From Coriobacteriaceae bacterium AF08-21 (lineage in GTDB: Bacteria > Actinomycetota > Coriobacteriia > Coriobacteriales > Coriobacteriaceae): a stretch of DNA of 64,000 nt. Below are positions 43,029 to 52,214 of this stretch, piece by piece. The stretch spans positions 54,284 through 118,283 of the forward strand of contig JAQCQR010000007.1 of assembly GCA_027687465.1 (NCBI GenBank), in the 5' to 3' direction. A model generated the notes under the pieces. The model saw only the letters and a program-made list of their open reading frames with translations, was not told the origin of the DNA and searched no databases. Each line of letters opens with the position of its first letter. The first letter of the stretch is position 1. A program made the translations under genes and the position numbers.

Positions 43029-44078
43029 CTACCCTTGCGCTTCGCCATTAGTCGCTTCGTTGATGGCGCGGTACTCGGCACTCAGCTCGCGCGCCAGCTC
43101 TTCCTTGCTTGGAAGATACGGCAGGTATTTGGCGGCAAACACTTGGTCGTTGTCTTCGGGCAGCGTGTACTCGACGATCGAATCGCTTTTGTCCGCGCAG
43201 AGCACGATGCCTATGGGCGGATTGTCGCCTTCGTTCATGAGCTCGCGCGTGTAGTAGTTCACATACATTTGCATCTGGCCCAGGTCCTGGTGCGTAAGAT
43301 CGTCCGTCTTAAGGTCGATGAGCACGAAGCAGCGCATCAGATAGTTGTAAAACACAAGGTCAATATAGAAATGGCGCCCATCAAAGGTGATGCGCCTTTG
43401 GCGCGCCTCGAAAGCGAAACCACGGCCAAGCTCCAGCAGGAACTTCTGAAGATGCGTGATGAGCGCCTGCTCTAGATCGCTCTCGCGAAACGCAGTATCG
43501 TCCGAGAAACCTAAAAACTCCAGTACATATGGGTCGCGGATGATATCCTCGGGGCGACGAGCCGGGGCGCTCTTTTGGATTTCCTGGGTGACGGCCTCCT
43601 TGTCCTTGCTGGCAAGCAGGCGCTCGCGGAACATGGTGTTGATCTGGCGCTCGAGCTGACGCGTGCTCCAGCGAGAATCGGCACATTCGTTCATGTACCA
43701 TGTTCGAGCATCAGGGTCGGTTATACGCGATAACCTGCGGTAATGTGTCCAATTCAATTCGGAACGCAGCGCGTTCCGAATTGGGAACGCAAGATAAAAC
43801 TGACGCATGTATCTTAAGCTTCTGGCGTTGAAGCCTCTGCCAAAATCCTTAGTCAATCTAACGGCAAGTTCGTCGATCAGTGCATCGCCATACTTGGCGC
43901 GCTCCTCTCCGCCCTGTTCATCAACAATACTCTTGCCGATCTCCCAATATGCCTCAACCATCGCAAAGTTAACGGCGGTATAGGCCTTGTCGCGAGCGGC
44001 GTTGAGAATCGAGGAGACCTGCTTGTAAAAACCTTCGGGCACGATTGCCGATTCTCCACGGTTTACCAGTTCGCCCAT
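43029..44078 (-). CDS. YhcG-type PD-(D/E)XK nuclease domain protein (DUF1016)
   Basis: This is a 349-residue protein with the N-terminal helical DUF1016 domain (YKQVSSILNAARDKAYTAVN, YWEIGKSIVDEQ) and a C-terminal PD-(D/E)XK nuclease-like domain. The active site is visible as FYIDLVFYNY and CFVLIDLKTDDL. Members are widespread, often carried on mobile or defence islands, and of unestablished function. I chose ATG 44078 because family members start just before the VPEGFYKQ-like segment; a longer frame to ATG 44123 lacks a ribosome binding site. It is on the same strand as the ADP-ribosylglycohydrolase gene, 63 bases upstream of it. Confidence 0.85.
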   Translation of the reverse strand: MGELVNRGESAIVPEGFYKQVSSILNAARDKAYTAVNFAMVEAYWEIGKSIVDEQGGEERAKYGDALIDELAVRLTKDFGRGFNARSLRYMRQFYLAFPIRNALRSELNWTHYRRLSRITDPDARTWYMNECADSRWSTRQLERQINTMFRERLLASKDKEAVTQEIQKSAPARRPEDIIRDPYVLEFLGFSDDTAFRESDLEQALITHLQKFLLELGRGFAFEARQRRITFDGRHFYIDLVFYNYLMRCFVLIDLKTDDLTHQDLGQMQMYVNYYTRELMNEGDNPPIGIVLCADKSDSIVEYTLPEDNDQVFAAKYLPYLPSKEELARELSAEYRAINEATNGEAQG

Positions 44079-44276
44079 CACTGTCGCCCCACTTTCCTCT
44101 TGTGGAATGCATCTATATCGCATTTAGTTTAAAGCCTCGCGCGGACATAAATTGCCGTGCTGTCTGGCACCTTCGCATGGGAGCCTTGCGGTGACTAAAA
44201 TGTGGCATTAGAGACAGTTTTATCGAGCCCCACGGGAGTGACACGCATGGACAACAACGCTTTGCTACTCCTTCAT

Positions 44277-44314
44277 GACAAAAATAGGGGCGCAGAACGG
44301 TATCCTGCGCCCCT
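44277..44314 (-). terminator. Terminator of the phospholipase gene
   Basis: On the minus strand, a 10-bp stem AGGGGCGCAG/CTGCGCCCCT is followed by ATTTTTGT, 33 bases past the phospholipase stop. Confidence 0.8.
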
Positions 44315-44346
44315 GATTGAGCCGATGCGTCTGAAAGCCGGCCTGC

Positions 44347-46845
44347 CTATTCGCTAGCGCCTTCGTTGCTTTCGCGGTCATTGGTAAGCATTGCCGCGCC
44401 AGCGACCGTCGTCGCTACGGCGGCGGCAGCGAGCCCGGCGGCAACGCCAGAACCGTCGCCCGTGTTGGCGAGCTTTCCGCCCGAGCTCTTGCCCTGGTCT
44501 CTCTTGTTGCCCTTGCCGTTCTTGTCGGCGCTGCCTGCGTTGGAACCCGTGCCGCTGCCGTTGCCGCCCGCACTGCCCGAGGCCGCTACGGTAAAGCTTG
44601 CGGCTCCGTCGCTGGCGAGCGTGTAGTTCTGCGCCGCGTCGCCCAAGAGACCGTTCACGCGCACCCAGTACGTTCCTGCGGCAAATGTTTCGCCCTCGGC
44701 CATTGCCGTGCCCGGAGCGCCGTCCGCGTCGTGCACAAACTCGAGCTGGGCCGTGCAGGCATCGGTTTCGAGCTTGCCCTCGAGTGATGCCGCAATCTTG
44801 GCGCGCACGTCTTCGCCGGCCTTAAGGCCTTCGAGTCCCTCAAAATGGGGCGTCAGCGCGCGTGGATCGATATCGATGGGCACAGAGCCCTGCAGCCCCG
44901 TAACGGTCTCGTTGCCCAGGGCGTCGACATCCACGTATTCAATGGCAAACGCATGGCCCGAAGCTGTCGCGTTGAGCGCGTTGCTGCTGTCAGCAAGGCG
45001 GAAATGACCCTCGCCAACGGTCTTGCCATCCTGGAATGAGGCATCGCTCAGCGAGTCGCCGTACGTCATGCGCATGCGGGTCGGGAGATAGTACGGGAGA
45101 TAGTACGAAGCCGTCTGCTTGTGCTCCGTATCGTAATTGCGCTGGTAGATGCTCCGGGCCAGCGCCGCATCAACAAAGTCGGATGCGATGATGCCAATGT
45201 GCTTGAGGTAATCTGACTTTGTATCCTCGGTGCCGCTGGGGTTGATGTACGGGCTCTTATACAGATGCTCGTTGACTACTCGTGCCGAGGTAAAAGGATT
45301 GCCTCCGTGCGACAAGCCCGTGCAGCTGGTGTAGTTGATAGACCAGCAACGCTCCTGCGCTTGCACCTTGGCCCCGCCATCGTCCACGACGTCCACCTTG
45401 TTGCGCGTGCGCCCGGTCGTTTCCTTCAGTGCATTATCGACCCAGCTGAGCTTGTCGGTTCCCGTGAGTTTGTACTTGTCCTGGGCGTATACCTTGGTGC
45501 AATAGGGCTCTTTGTCGCCTGTTTCCCCGCGGCTTCAAAGCCCCGCGCGTCTTGGACGAGACACATAGTGGCGCTGTCGGAGTGAGCCTTGATCTTGTCA
45601 TCCCATTCGGTAAGGTCGAGGCCCCACGTGTGGCCGCTTACACTGTTGCCGGCGAGCCTAAATCGACGCAGCAGAACGATCTTTCCGCGCACCTCGTGTA
45701 GCGTGGGGATTCGGCTCGACGTATAGAACAGTTTGGGGTTGTCGTCCAAAACCTTGGCGAAAGCCGTCGTAACACTTTCGTCGGTAGCCTCGTCGTTGCC
45801 TCGTGATACAAGCATGATGAGCGCTTCTGTCGGGTTTTCGTTCAAAAACGTTTTGAAGTAGCCTATGACATCGGAAAGATGCATAAAGTACGCGTCTTTT
45901 TTGAGCAGGTAGTAATCCCCGTGGTCGATACCGGGGTCGTCGCCCTTTCCGAGCCGGATATCAAAATAGCGAATGCCTTCGAGCAACTGCGTGGGAATGT
46001 AATCCTGCTGGCATTTTACTTGCGAGGATTGGGGCTCAGTGTCGTTGTCCACGCTGCAGGTGCCCGAATCGTGCGTACCCGGGATGCTCAGCTCGTCGAG
46101 GAACTTGTTGTCGTCGACGTATTTCATCCAACATGGCCCATCGACGTAGCTGCTGTACGTGATCCAGTCGAGGCTGCTAACCGTGACATCGTTCTTTTTC
46201 ATGTCGTAACCGATGAGTTCGAGCTCCCACGGAATGCTCTTACTCTTATGGCAGATCTTATTGTTGTCCTGGTCTTCGCCGTTCGATTCTATTGCCAGGT
46301 ACTTAATGTCTTTTTTCTCGGTTTCTTTCTCGACCGTGCGGTCTCGGATGATATAGGTTCCGTTTGATTGACGCTCGAACGCAAAAGCGCGGCTGGGCTT
46401 GTTGTCATACTCGCCGCCCCATACGTGGATGACCTTTCCATCTTTGTCCGAGTCGTCGTCGACCGACCAAATGCTGTAGCCCGTCTTTTTATGCTCTTCG
46501 AAATTGAGCAAGGTGCGGATAGCATACCAGTTTGTATCGTCATTCTTGGTCGTTACGTTCTCAAGGATGAGCTTGTTGGACGTACCGTCATTAAACAGGT
46601 GGCAGACGTTGCCGCGAACGTTGCCGTCTTGGTTGACGCTTGCAGTACGAAAATAGCCCGCGGGGCGAAGGCGAATGACGAAATTACCGAGGTGCTCCGC
46701 CGGTCTGGGCGTGTCGTCTGCAAATGCCGCTCGCAGGGGAATGCCCGGTGCCGCGGTTTTCTGGCAGGCTTGCAAGCGGCGACAGCGCCGCAAGACCTAA
46801 GCCCAGCGTAAATGCTCGGCGGCTGATGGCATGGTGTTCGGTCAT
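44347..46845 (-). pseudogene. Cell-wall phosphatidylinositol phospholipase C gene, two frameshifts
   Basis: The pieces add up to one secreted enzyme of about 830 residues. ATG 46845, after GGAGGAG, opens a twin-arginine signal (SRRAFTLGLGLAALSPLAS). The frame changes near 46770-46800, after which comes a beta-trefoil-like region and the PI-PLC X domain: SIPGTHDSG (catalytic His), RYFDIRLG and IDHGDYY. A second break at the C-run 45525-45528 shifts the rest (ETGDKEPYCTKVYAQDKYK, then SINYTSCTG, GIIASDFVD) into another frame. The C-terminal part has two probable beta domains, a Gly/Ser/Lys linker, and LANTG followed by a hydrophobic helix, a sortase-type anchor. Adding a single G restores the second break. 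It is probably inactive as read. Confidence 0.8.
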
Positions 46846-47147
46846 AACTCCTCCATTCGCAGCGTGCGGCTGTACGCTCGTTTTGGACACTATACTGCCC
46901 AGATGTTTAAAGGCGTCGGCTTAATTGCCTGCGCGGCACTATAAATCGGCGGGCGGATGTGCTGGGGTGTTTGTCAATTTTGTGCTGCTACCGCGCTTGA
47001 GGGCTTGGGCGCCCGCACTCTTGCGTTCGTCGCCTGCCGGCATAAGAAAGGGAGGGCCGGTGAACCGATCCTCCCTTGGTACGAAGCGCTGGGGCACCGC
47101 CGCTTGTTAACGCTGCGCTCGTGTTTCCCGTTGCGCTCGCGAGTCGC
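46846..47147. other. Intergenic region upstream of the phospholipase gene
   Basis: About 300 bases have no convincing gene. On the minus strand, TATAGT near 46900 could be a -10 box for the phospholipase. The far end carries the terminator of the first lipoprotein. Confidence 0.3.
47041..47077 (-). terminator. Probable terminator of the first lipoprotein gene
   Basis: AAGGGAGG (47048-47055) pairs with CCTCCCTT (47070-47077) with extra CGG/CCG pairing inside. On the minus strand it is followed by CTTTCTTAT. Confidence 0.55.
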
Positions 47148-47738
47148 TTAGCGCTTGATCTCGATATCCTCGAGCTTGACGTCCATGGCCTCGGTCTTTG
47201 CCTTGGCGATGTCGTCGGCAAATTCCAGAGACTTCATCATGGTCTCGACGGCGTCCTTGTGCTCCTCGACATTGTCGATGCTCACGTAGACGCTGCCGCC
47301 TGCTTCGGTGAAGTACTCAGTCGTCACGCCGCCCGAGTGTGTATAGGAAGCGTTGCGCCAAGTCTTGCCGTTGTACTTGACGGGGTCATTCTCGGTCCAC
47401 TCAAAGTTGGCCTTCCATTTGGCCTCGTAGTCGAACAGCTCGTCGGCATTCTTATCGGGGTCGAAGACGGGGATGAAGCGGTCGCTGGCGTGCTCGCTCT
47501 CGGTGAACTTAAACTGGGCCCTATCGGCGGTGTCGCCTGCGACGTCCGTGATTTCGACGCCCTCGGGCACCTCGACCTTAAACCAGATGAAGTCGGTCCT
47601 CATATCCACGGCTGGCTTTTCTGCGCCGCCGCCACCGCCACTGCCGGTAGCGCCGCCGCTTCCGCCGCAACCCACCAGGGCAACCGCGGCAAAGAGACTG
47701 ATGCAGAGGGTGAGAATCGCAAAGGCCTTCTTTTTCAT
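47148..47738 (-). CDS. Putative lipoprotein, paralogue 1
   Basis: This is a 196-residue secreted lipoprotein. A signal peptide with lipobox LVGC (residues 21-24) is followed by a Gly/Ser linker and a single domain starting DFIWFKVEVPEGVEI, with YNGKTWRNASYTHSGG and SVYVSIDN. It aligns throughout with the next upstream gene (47978-48577), so they are tandem duplicates. GGAGGA lies about 9 bases before ATG 47738. An 18-bp dyad shared with the paralogue lies 74 bases upstream of the start. The function is unknown; the domain looks like a small beta-rich binding module. Confidence 0.82.
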   Translation of the reverse strand: MKKKAFAILTLCISLFAAVALVGCGGSGGATGSGGGGGAEKPAVDMRTDFIWFKVEVPEGVEITDVAGDTADRAQFKFTESEHASDRFIPVFDPDKNADELFDYEAKWKANFEWTENDPVKYNGKTWRNASYTHSGGVTTEYFTEAGGSVYVSIDNVEEHKDAVETMMKSLEFADDIAKAKTEAMDVKLEDIEIKR

Positions 47739-47811
47739 GGTCGTGTCCTCCTCGATCTGTAACCGCCCATGGATTACCTGCCTTTACTGTACGCGTGGAC
47801 GGCTCGCTAGG

Positions 47812-47829
47812 GTGGGCCATGTGTCCCAT
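47812..47829. promoter_or_regulatory. 18-bp dyad, copy 1 (GTGGGCCATGTGTCCCAT)
   Basis: This is identical over 18 bases to 48775-48792. Within it TGGGCCA and TGTCCCA form a dyad around TG. It lies 74 bases upstream of the first lipoprotein start. The exact repetition ahead of both paralogues suggests a regulator binding site. Confidence 0.55.
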
Positions 47830-47875
47830 TCTGAGGGCTGGAATTGCGCCGACAAGTGGCAATATGCGCGGGTCC

Positions 47876-47908
47876 AAAAGAGGGGAGGGCCGATGCTGTC
47901 GGCCCCCC
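47876..47908 (-). terminator. Probable terminator of the second lipoprotein gene
   Basis: GGGCCGA (47887-47893) pairs with TCGGCCC (47899-47905). On the minus strand the stem is followed by CCTCTTTTGG. Confidence 0.6.
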
Positions 47909-47977
47909 CGGGTTGGGCGCCCGTTGTTTTAATGGGCGCATGCGCGCTGGTGCGCGTAGGCGCGTGCGGGTGTCCCG

Positions 47978-48577
47978 TTACTTGATCTCGATGCTCGAAA
48001 TCTCGACTTCGCGTGCCTCGGAAACTGCCTCTGCCATGTCATCGGGGAACTCGATGGAGTTGAGGAGCGCCTCGGCTTCTTTCTTGTGCTGGTCGAAGTT
48101 CGAGATGAGGACGTAGACGCTTCCCGGCTCAACGTCGGTAAAGAGGAGGGTTGTGATGCCACTGTTGTCCTCGTACGTTCCGACGAGCCACGTCCTGCCG
48201 TTATACTCGACGGACCCGCCATCCTTCCACTGGAACGTATCCCCCTTCTTTTCCGCCTGGTCGGCGTGGGATTCCTCGGCAGTCAGCGCTTTTTTCCAAA
48301 CGGGGATAAAACGATCGGCCGAGGCGTTCTCGTCTTCGGGGAAGGTGAGCTGGACCCTGTCGGCATTCTTGCCGGCGGAGTCGCTTACGCCGACGCCCTC
48401 GGGCATCTCGACCTTAAACCAGATAAAGTCAGTCTTCTTGGCGACGGGGGTCTTTTCCTTGCTCTCGCTCTTGGAGGCGCTGCTGCCGCCCGATGCGCTC
48501 CCGCCGCAGCCGACAAGGGCAAACGCGGCAAAGAGGGCGATGCAAAGGGAAAGGATCGATAGGGTCTTTTTCTTCAT
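47978..48577 (-). CDS. Putative lipoprotein, paralogue 2
   Basis: This is a 199-residue lipoprotein with the same layout as its neighbour: MKKKTLSILSLCIALFAAFA signal, LVGC lipobox, Ser-rich linker, then DFIWFKVEMPEGVGV, YNGRTWLVGTYEDNSG and SVYVLISNF. Several blocks are nearly identical to paralogue 1, while the linker and middle differ. AAGGAGG lies about 8 bases before ATG 48577; the frame is open further upstream, but the lipoprotein signal fixes the start. It has its own terminator and an upstream copy of the shared dyad, so the two genes appear to be separate transcription units under one control. Confidence 0.82.
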   Translation of the reverse strand: MKKKTLSILSLCIALFAAFALVGCGGSASGGSSASKSESKEKTPVAKKTDFIWFKVEMPEGVGVSDSAGKNADRVQLTFPEDENASADRFIPVWKKALTAEESHADQAEKKGDTFQWKDGGSVEYNGRTWLVGTYEDNSGITTLLFTDVEPGSVYVLISNFDQHKKEAEALLNSIEFPDDMAEAVSEAREVEISSIEIK

Positions 48578-48774
48578 GGTGGCGTCCTCCTTGTCTGTTA
48601 GAGGCATCGTGTGTCGCGGATCGCCGGTCGGCGGTTGCGCGTGCACATGATGACTTTGTTTGCTGTGCGGTGATTCCTCCATTCGTCGTCCGGTGCCGTG
48701 ATGAGCGTTGCCCCAACATGGGGCTCCTTACCTATATGTATGCCCTAGTTGCCGCTGCCCGGGAGTCTCGAAAC

Positions 48775-48792
48775 GTGGGCCATGTGTCCCAT
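48775..48792. promoter_or_regulatory. 18-bp dyad, copy 2
   Basis: This is an exact copy of the dyad at 47812-47829. It is 198 bases upstream of lipoprotein paralogue 2 and 162 bases upstream of the divergent cyclohydrolase gene, so it could affect either. Confidence 0.5.
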
Positions 48793-48847
48793 GTTTGCGT
48801 TGGCATGGCCTATCGTTCGTCATAGAAATCCGCGATGGCCAGGTGTG

Positions 48848-48876
48848 CTGACGCCCATGTGCTTATGGGCTAGACT
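48848..48876 (+). promoter_or_regulatory. Possible promoter of the cyclohydrolase-folD operon
   Basis: CTGACG (48848-48853) and TAGACT (48871-48876) are separated by 17 bases, giving a start point about 70 bases before ATG 48954. The matches to sigma-70 consensus are moderate. Confidence 0.35.
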
Positions 48877-48953
48877 TAGCACCATTACGTGTTCGATGCG
48901 GTTGGTCGGCGGTTGCCGCCTGACCGATGTATATGACTTGAAGGTGCGTGCGT

Positions 48954-49586
48954 ATGAGCCAAGAGATGATGGATAAAACCTGTCGAGAGTTTGCCGAGGC
49001 ACTTGCCGCACGCGAGCCGGTGCCCGGCGGTGGCAGCGCGAGCGCCTTTGTGGGCGCGCTGGGCGCCTCGCTGTGCGGAATGGTTGCCCGCTACGGTGCG
49101 ACCAATCCCGCGCTTGCTGATCGTGCGGATGACCTGACGCGTGCGTTTGCCCATGCTGATGAGCTGGCCCAGGAGCTTGTCGAGTTGGTTGCCGAGGACG
49201 TTCGTGCCTATGGGCAGGTGTCCGCGGCATACGGTATTCCGCGTGACGATCCGGCTCGAGCGACCGCGATTCAGGATGCGCTGCATGTGGCCGCTATGCC
49301 GCCGTATCGCATTATGGATGCCTGCGGGCGCGCGCTGGCGCTGCTCGAGGACATGGCCGACAAGGGTTCGCGTCAGCTGCTGTCCGATGTGGCGTGCGGC
49401 GCCGTGTTCTGCCGTTCCGCTATGCAGGGCGCGAGCTTGACGCTCTTTGCGAACACCACGTCTATGAAGGATCGCGCTCGTGCTGAGGAGCTCGAGACGG
49501 CGTGTGATGAGTTGCTCGACATGTGGTTGCCGCGCGCCGATGCGCTGGCGCGCCGCGCCGCCGACGCCGCAAGGAAGAGAGGATAG
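48954..49586 (+). CDS. fchA: Cyclodeaminase/cyclohydrolase family protein (methenyl-THF cyclohydrolase)
   Basis: This is a 210-residue helical protein of the formiminotransferase-cyclodeaminase C-terminal family. Stand-alone members hydrolyse 5,10-methenyl-THF to 10-formyl-THF (FchA) or act on formimino-THF. The family start PVPGGGSASAFVGALGASL is plain, and the remaining helices fit. GAAGG lies 9 bases before ATG 48954. folD starts 2 bases after its stop, so the two are cotranscribed. Since that FolD lacks the residues for cyclohydrolase activity, the cyclohydrolase role is favoured over histidine degradation; no hut genes are near. Confidence 0.82.
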   Translation: MSQEMMDKTCREFAEALAAREPVPGGGSASAFVGALGASLCGMVARYGATNPALADRADDLTRAFAHADELAQELVELVAEDVRAYGQVSAAYGIPRDDPARATAIQDALHVAAMPPYRIMDACGRALALLEDMADKGSRQLLSDVACGAVFCRSAMQGASLTLFANTTSMKDRARAEELETACDELLDMWLPRADALARRAADAARKRG

Positions 49587-49588
49587 CC

Positions 49589-50443
49589 ATGGCTGAACTG
49601 CTGAAGGGTGCCCCCGTTGCTCGCGCTTTGACTGAGGAACTTGCTGCTCGCTGCGTGGCTTTGTGCGAGCGCGGCGTTGTGCCGACGCTGGCTATCGTGC
49701 GCGTGGGTGAACGCGAGGACGACCTATCCTACGAGCGCGGTGCGCTCAAGCGCTGCGAGAAGGTTGGCATTGAAGCTCGCCGCGTTTTGCTTCCCGCCGA
49801 TGTTTCGCAGGACGAGCTGTTGGCGGCCATCGAGGACATCAATACCGATTCGTCTGTTCATGGCTGCCTGATGTTCCGTCCGCTGCCCGCCGGCCTTGAC
49901 GAGGACGCGGTTGCCACGGCACTCGATTCTGCCAAGGACGTTGACTCCATGACGCCGGCTTCGCTGCTCACCACGCTTTCGGGGCGCGGCGAGGGTTTTG
50001 CCCCCTGCACAGCCGAAGCCGTGCTTGCTCTGCTGGACCATTACGGCGTTGAGCTGGATGGAGCTAAGGTTGCTGTGGTCGGGCGCTCGCTGGTGATCGG
50101 GCGTCCTGTTGCCGCCATGCTTACGGCGCGCAATGCGACCGTGACGACGTGCCATACGCATACGCGCGACCTTGCTGCCGAGTGCCGTGCTGCCGACATT
50201 GTGGTTGCCGCCGTTGGACGCGCGCACACGATTGGCGTGGATGCCATTCGCGAGGACCAGACGATCATCGATGTTGGCATTAATTGGGACGAGGCCGCTG
50301 GCAAGCTGGTGGGCGACGTCGATTCTGATGCTGCGGAGCCGGTCGTTAACGCCATCACGCCCGTGCCGGGCGGCGTGGGCGCTGTGACGACGGCGATCCT
50401 CGCCAAACACGTGATCGAGGCGGCCGAGCGCGCATCGAAATAG
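49589..50443 (+). CDS. folD: Methylene-THF dehydrogenase FolD, cyclohydrolase residues replaced
   Basis: This is a 284-residue FolD-type protein with the full fold: catalytic domain, then the NAD(P) site VVGRSLVIGRPVAAML and the PVPGGVGAVTT motif. In ordinary bifunctional FolD the catalytic Lys lies four residues after a conserved Tyr (YxxxK); here the sequence after Y48 is ERGA, so the position is A52. The Gln before the PLP motif (QLPLP) is F96 (FRPLP). D119 in KDVDS is kept. Loss of Lys and Gln would be expected to remove cyclohydrolase activity, leaving a dehydrogenase. The adjacent upstream gene would supply the missing step. AGAGAGGA precedes ATG 49589. Confidence 0.88.
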   Translation: MAELLKGAPVARALTEELAARCVALCERGVVPTLAIVRVGEREDDLSYERGALKRCEKVGIEARRVLLPADVSQDELLAAIEDINTDSSVHGCLMFRPLPAGLDEDAVATALDSAKDVDSMTPASLLTTLSGRGEGFAPCTAEAVLALLDHYGVELDGAKVAVVGRSLVIGRPVAAMLTARNATVTTCHTHTRDLAAECRAADIVVAAVGRAHTIGVDAIREDQTIIDVGINWDEAAGKLVGDVDSDAAEPVVNAITPVPGGVGAVTTAILAKHVIEAAERASK

Positions 50444-50542
50444 GTTTTTGACCACAAGGGCTGCCGAGGCCGCGGTTTCGCCCTTTTTGCGCCGAAGCGA
50501 TACACTGTTATCGTTTGATTTCTTCGCTCAAGGAGGATGCGC

Positions 50543-52066
50543 ATGCCGTGCACAACGATTTTGGTCGGTAAGAACGCAAGCTACGACGGGTCGACCCTGG
50601 TCGCCCGCAACGAGGACTCGTCCAACGGGGTGTTTGAGCCCAAGCGCATGCGCGTGGTGCATCCCGACGAGCAGCCGCGCGTCTATACGAGCGTCCTGAG
50701 TCACCTGACCGTTGAACTGCCCGATAACCCCATGCGCTACACGAGCGTCCCCGATGTTGTCCCGGGCCACGGCATCTGGGCCGAGGCCGGTTTCAACGAG
50801 CTCAATGTGGGCATGTCCGCAACCGAGACGCTCACCACCAACGAGCGCGTTCGCGGCGCCGATCCGCTCGTGGACTACGTGCCCGCCAAGGGCAACGAGG
50901 GCGAGGACGGCTATGTTCCGGCGCAGCCCGGCGGTCTGGGTGAGGAGGACATGGTGACCCTGGTGCTGCCGTACGCCAAGTCTGCCCGCGACGGCGTGCG
51001 CATTCTGGGCGACCTGCTCGAGCGCTACGGTACCTACGAGAACAACGGCATCGCCTTTAGTGACGTTGACGAGATCTGGTGGCTCGAGACCATCGGCGGC
51101 CACCACTGGATCGCCAAGCGCGTGCCCGACGACGCCTATGTGACCATGCCCAACCAGCTGGGTATCGATAGCTTTGACCTGGACGACGCCGAGGGCGCCC
51201 AGGCAGATCATATGTGCTCCGCCGACCTGCGCTCCTGGATGGCCGAGTGGCATCTGGACCTGACGCTGGGCGTCGAGGGCGACGGTCCGGCGACGGTCTT
51301 CAACCCGCGCGAGGCCTTTGGCTCGCACAGCGACAGCGACCACGTCTACAACACGCCGCGCGCCTGGTACATGCAGCGCTGCCTCAACCCCAGCGATGTG
51401 TGGGACGGTCCCGAGGCCGATTACACGCCCGAGAGCGACGACATCCCCTGGAGCCGCGTGCCCGAGCGCAGGGTGACTATCGAGGACATCAAGTACGTGC
51501 TTTCGAGCCACTACCAGGGCACGGAGTACGACTGCTACGGCAGCAAGGGTACGCCCGCCACGCGCGGCGCTTATCGTCCCATCGGCATCAACCGCAACAG
51601 TCAGCTCGCCGTGCTGCAGCTGCGTCCCTATGCGCAGCCGGCGTATCGCGCCGTGCAGTGGATGGCGTTTGGCTCTAACTCGTTTAACGCGCTCGTCCCG
51701 CTGTATGCCAACGTCGAGACCATGCCCGAGTACTACGCCGACACCCAGGCGCGTGTGACGTCCGAGAACTTCTACTGGGCCAACCGCCTGATCGGCGCCC
51801 TAGCCGATGTCCGTTTCCACGAGTGCGGTCGCGCGGTCGAGGATTATCAGGAGAAGGTCGGCGGTATGGGCCACAAGCAGATTCACGACGTTGACGCTGT
51901 CGTAGCCGCGCTGCCCGAGGCCGAGGTGCCCGCCGAGCTCGCCCGCGCCAACGAGGCCTTTGCCGAGCTCGTGCGCGTGGAGACCGATGCCCTGTTGGGC
52001 AAGGTGCTCTACACCACGAGCTGTGCCATGAAGAACTCCTTCGCGATGAACGACAACGTAAGGTAA
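50543..52066 (+). CDS. C69 family dipeptidase
   Basis: This 507-residue Ntn-hydrolase cleaves dipeptides. The chain begins MPCTTILVGKNASYDGSTLV; removal of the first residues exposes the nucleophile Cys3, as in PepD-type C69 enzymes. RNEDS and the glycine-rich region typical of the family follow. No signal peptide is present, so it acts in the cytoplasm. AAGGAGG precedes ATG 50543 by 6 bases; ATG 50537 is too close to it. The gene lies 100 bases after folD and ends in its own hairpin. Confidence 0.9.
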   Translation: MPCTTILVGKNASYDGSTLVARNEDSSNGVFEPKRMRVVHPDEQPRVYTSVLSHLTVELPDNPMRYTSVPDVVPGHGIWAEAGFNELNVGMSATETLTTNERVRGADPLVDYVPAKGNEGEDGYVPAQPGGLGEEDMVTLVLPYAKSARDGVRILGDLLERYGTYENNGIAFSDVDEIWWLETIGGHHWIAKRVPDDAYVTMPNQLGIDSFDLDDAEGAQADHMCSADLRSWMAEWHLDLTLGVEGDGPATVFNPREAFGSHSDSDHVYNTPRAWYMQRCLNPSDVWDGPEADYTPESDDIPWSRVPERRVTIEDIKYVLSSHYQGTEYDCYGSKGTPATRGAYRPIGINRNSQLAVLQLRPYAQPAYRAVQWMAFGSNSFNALVPLYANVETMPEYYADTQARVTSENFYWANRLIGALADVRFHECGRAVEDYQEKVGGMGHKQIHDVDAVVAALPEAEVPAELARANEAFAELVRVETDALLGKVLYTTSCAMKNSFAMNDNVR

Positions 52067-52084
52067 AGCCAACCTTGCAACGAG

Positions 52085-52123
52085 CGAGCGGGGCAAACGC
52101 CGTCAAAGGCTTTGCCCCGCTCG
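52085..52123 (+). terminator. Hairpin after the C69 dipeptidase gene
   Basis: This is a perfect 13-bp stem (CGAGCGGGGCAAA with its complement) with a 13-base loop, followed by ATTTCTATCTT. The T-rich tail is broken but the position, 19 bases after the stop, fits a terminator. Confidence 0.65.
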
Positions 52124-52214
52124 ATTTCTATCTTGGCGGTAAAACGATTTTGTGTCGTTCGCCCAATCTTGGGTACAAGAAGGCCAATGCAGTTGTTCAT
52201 GATTGGAGCCAACC

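Larger units (their letters stand above)
48578..48953. other. Divergent intergenic region (lipoprotein/cyclohydrolase)
   Basis: About 375 bases have no gene. It contains dyad copy 2 and a promoter-like pair for the folate genes. The remainder shows no clear structure. Confidence 0.4.
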
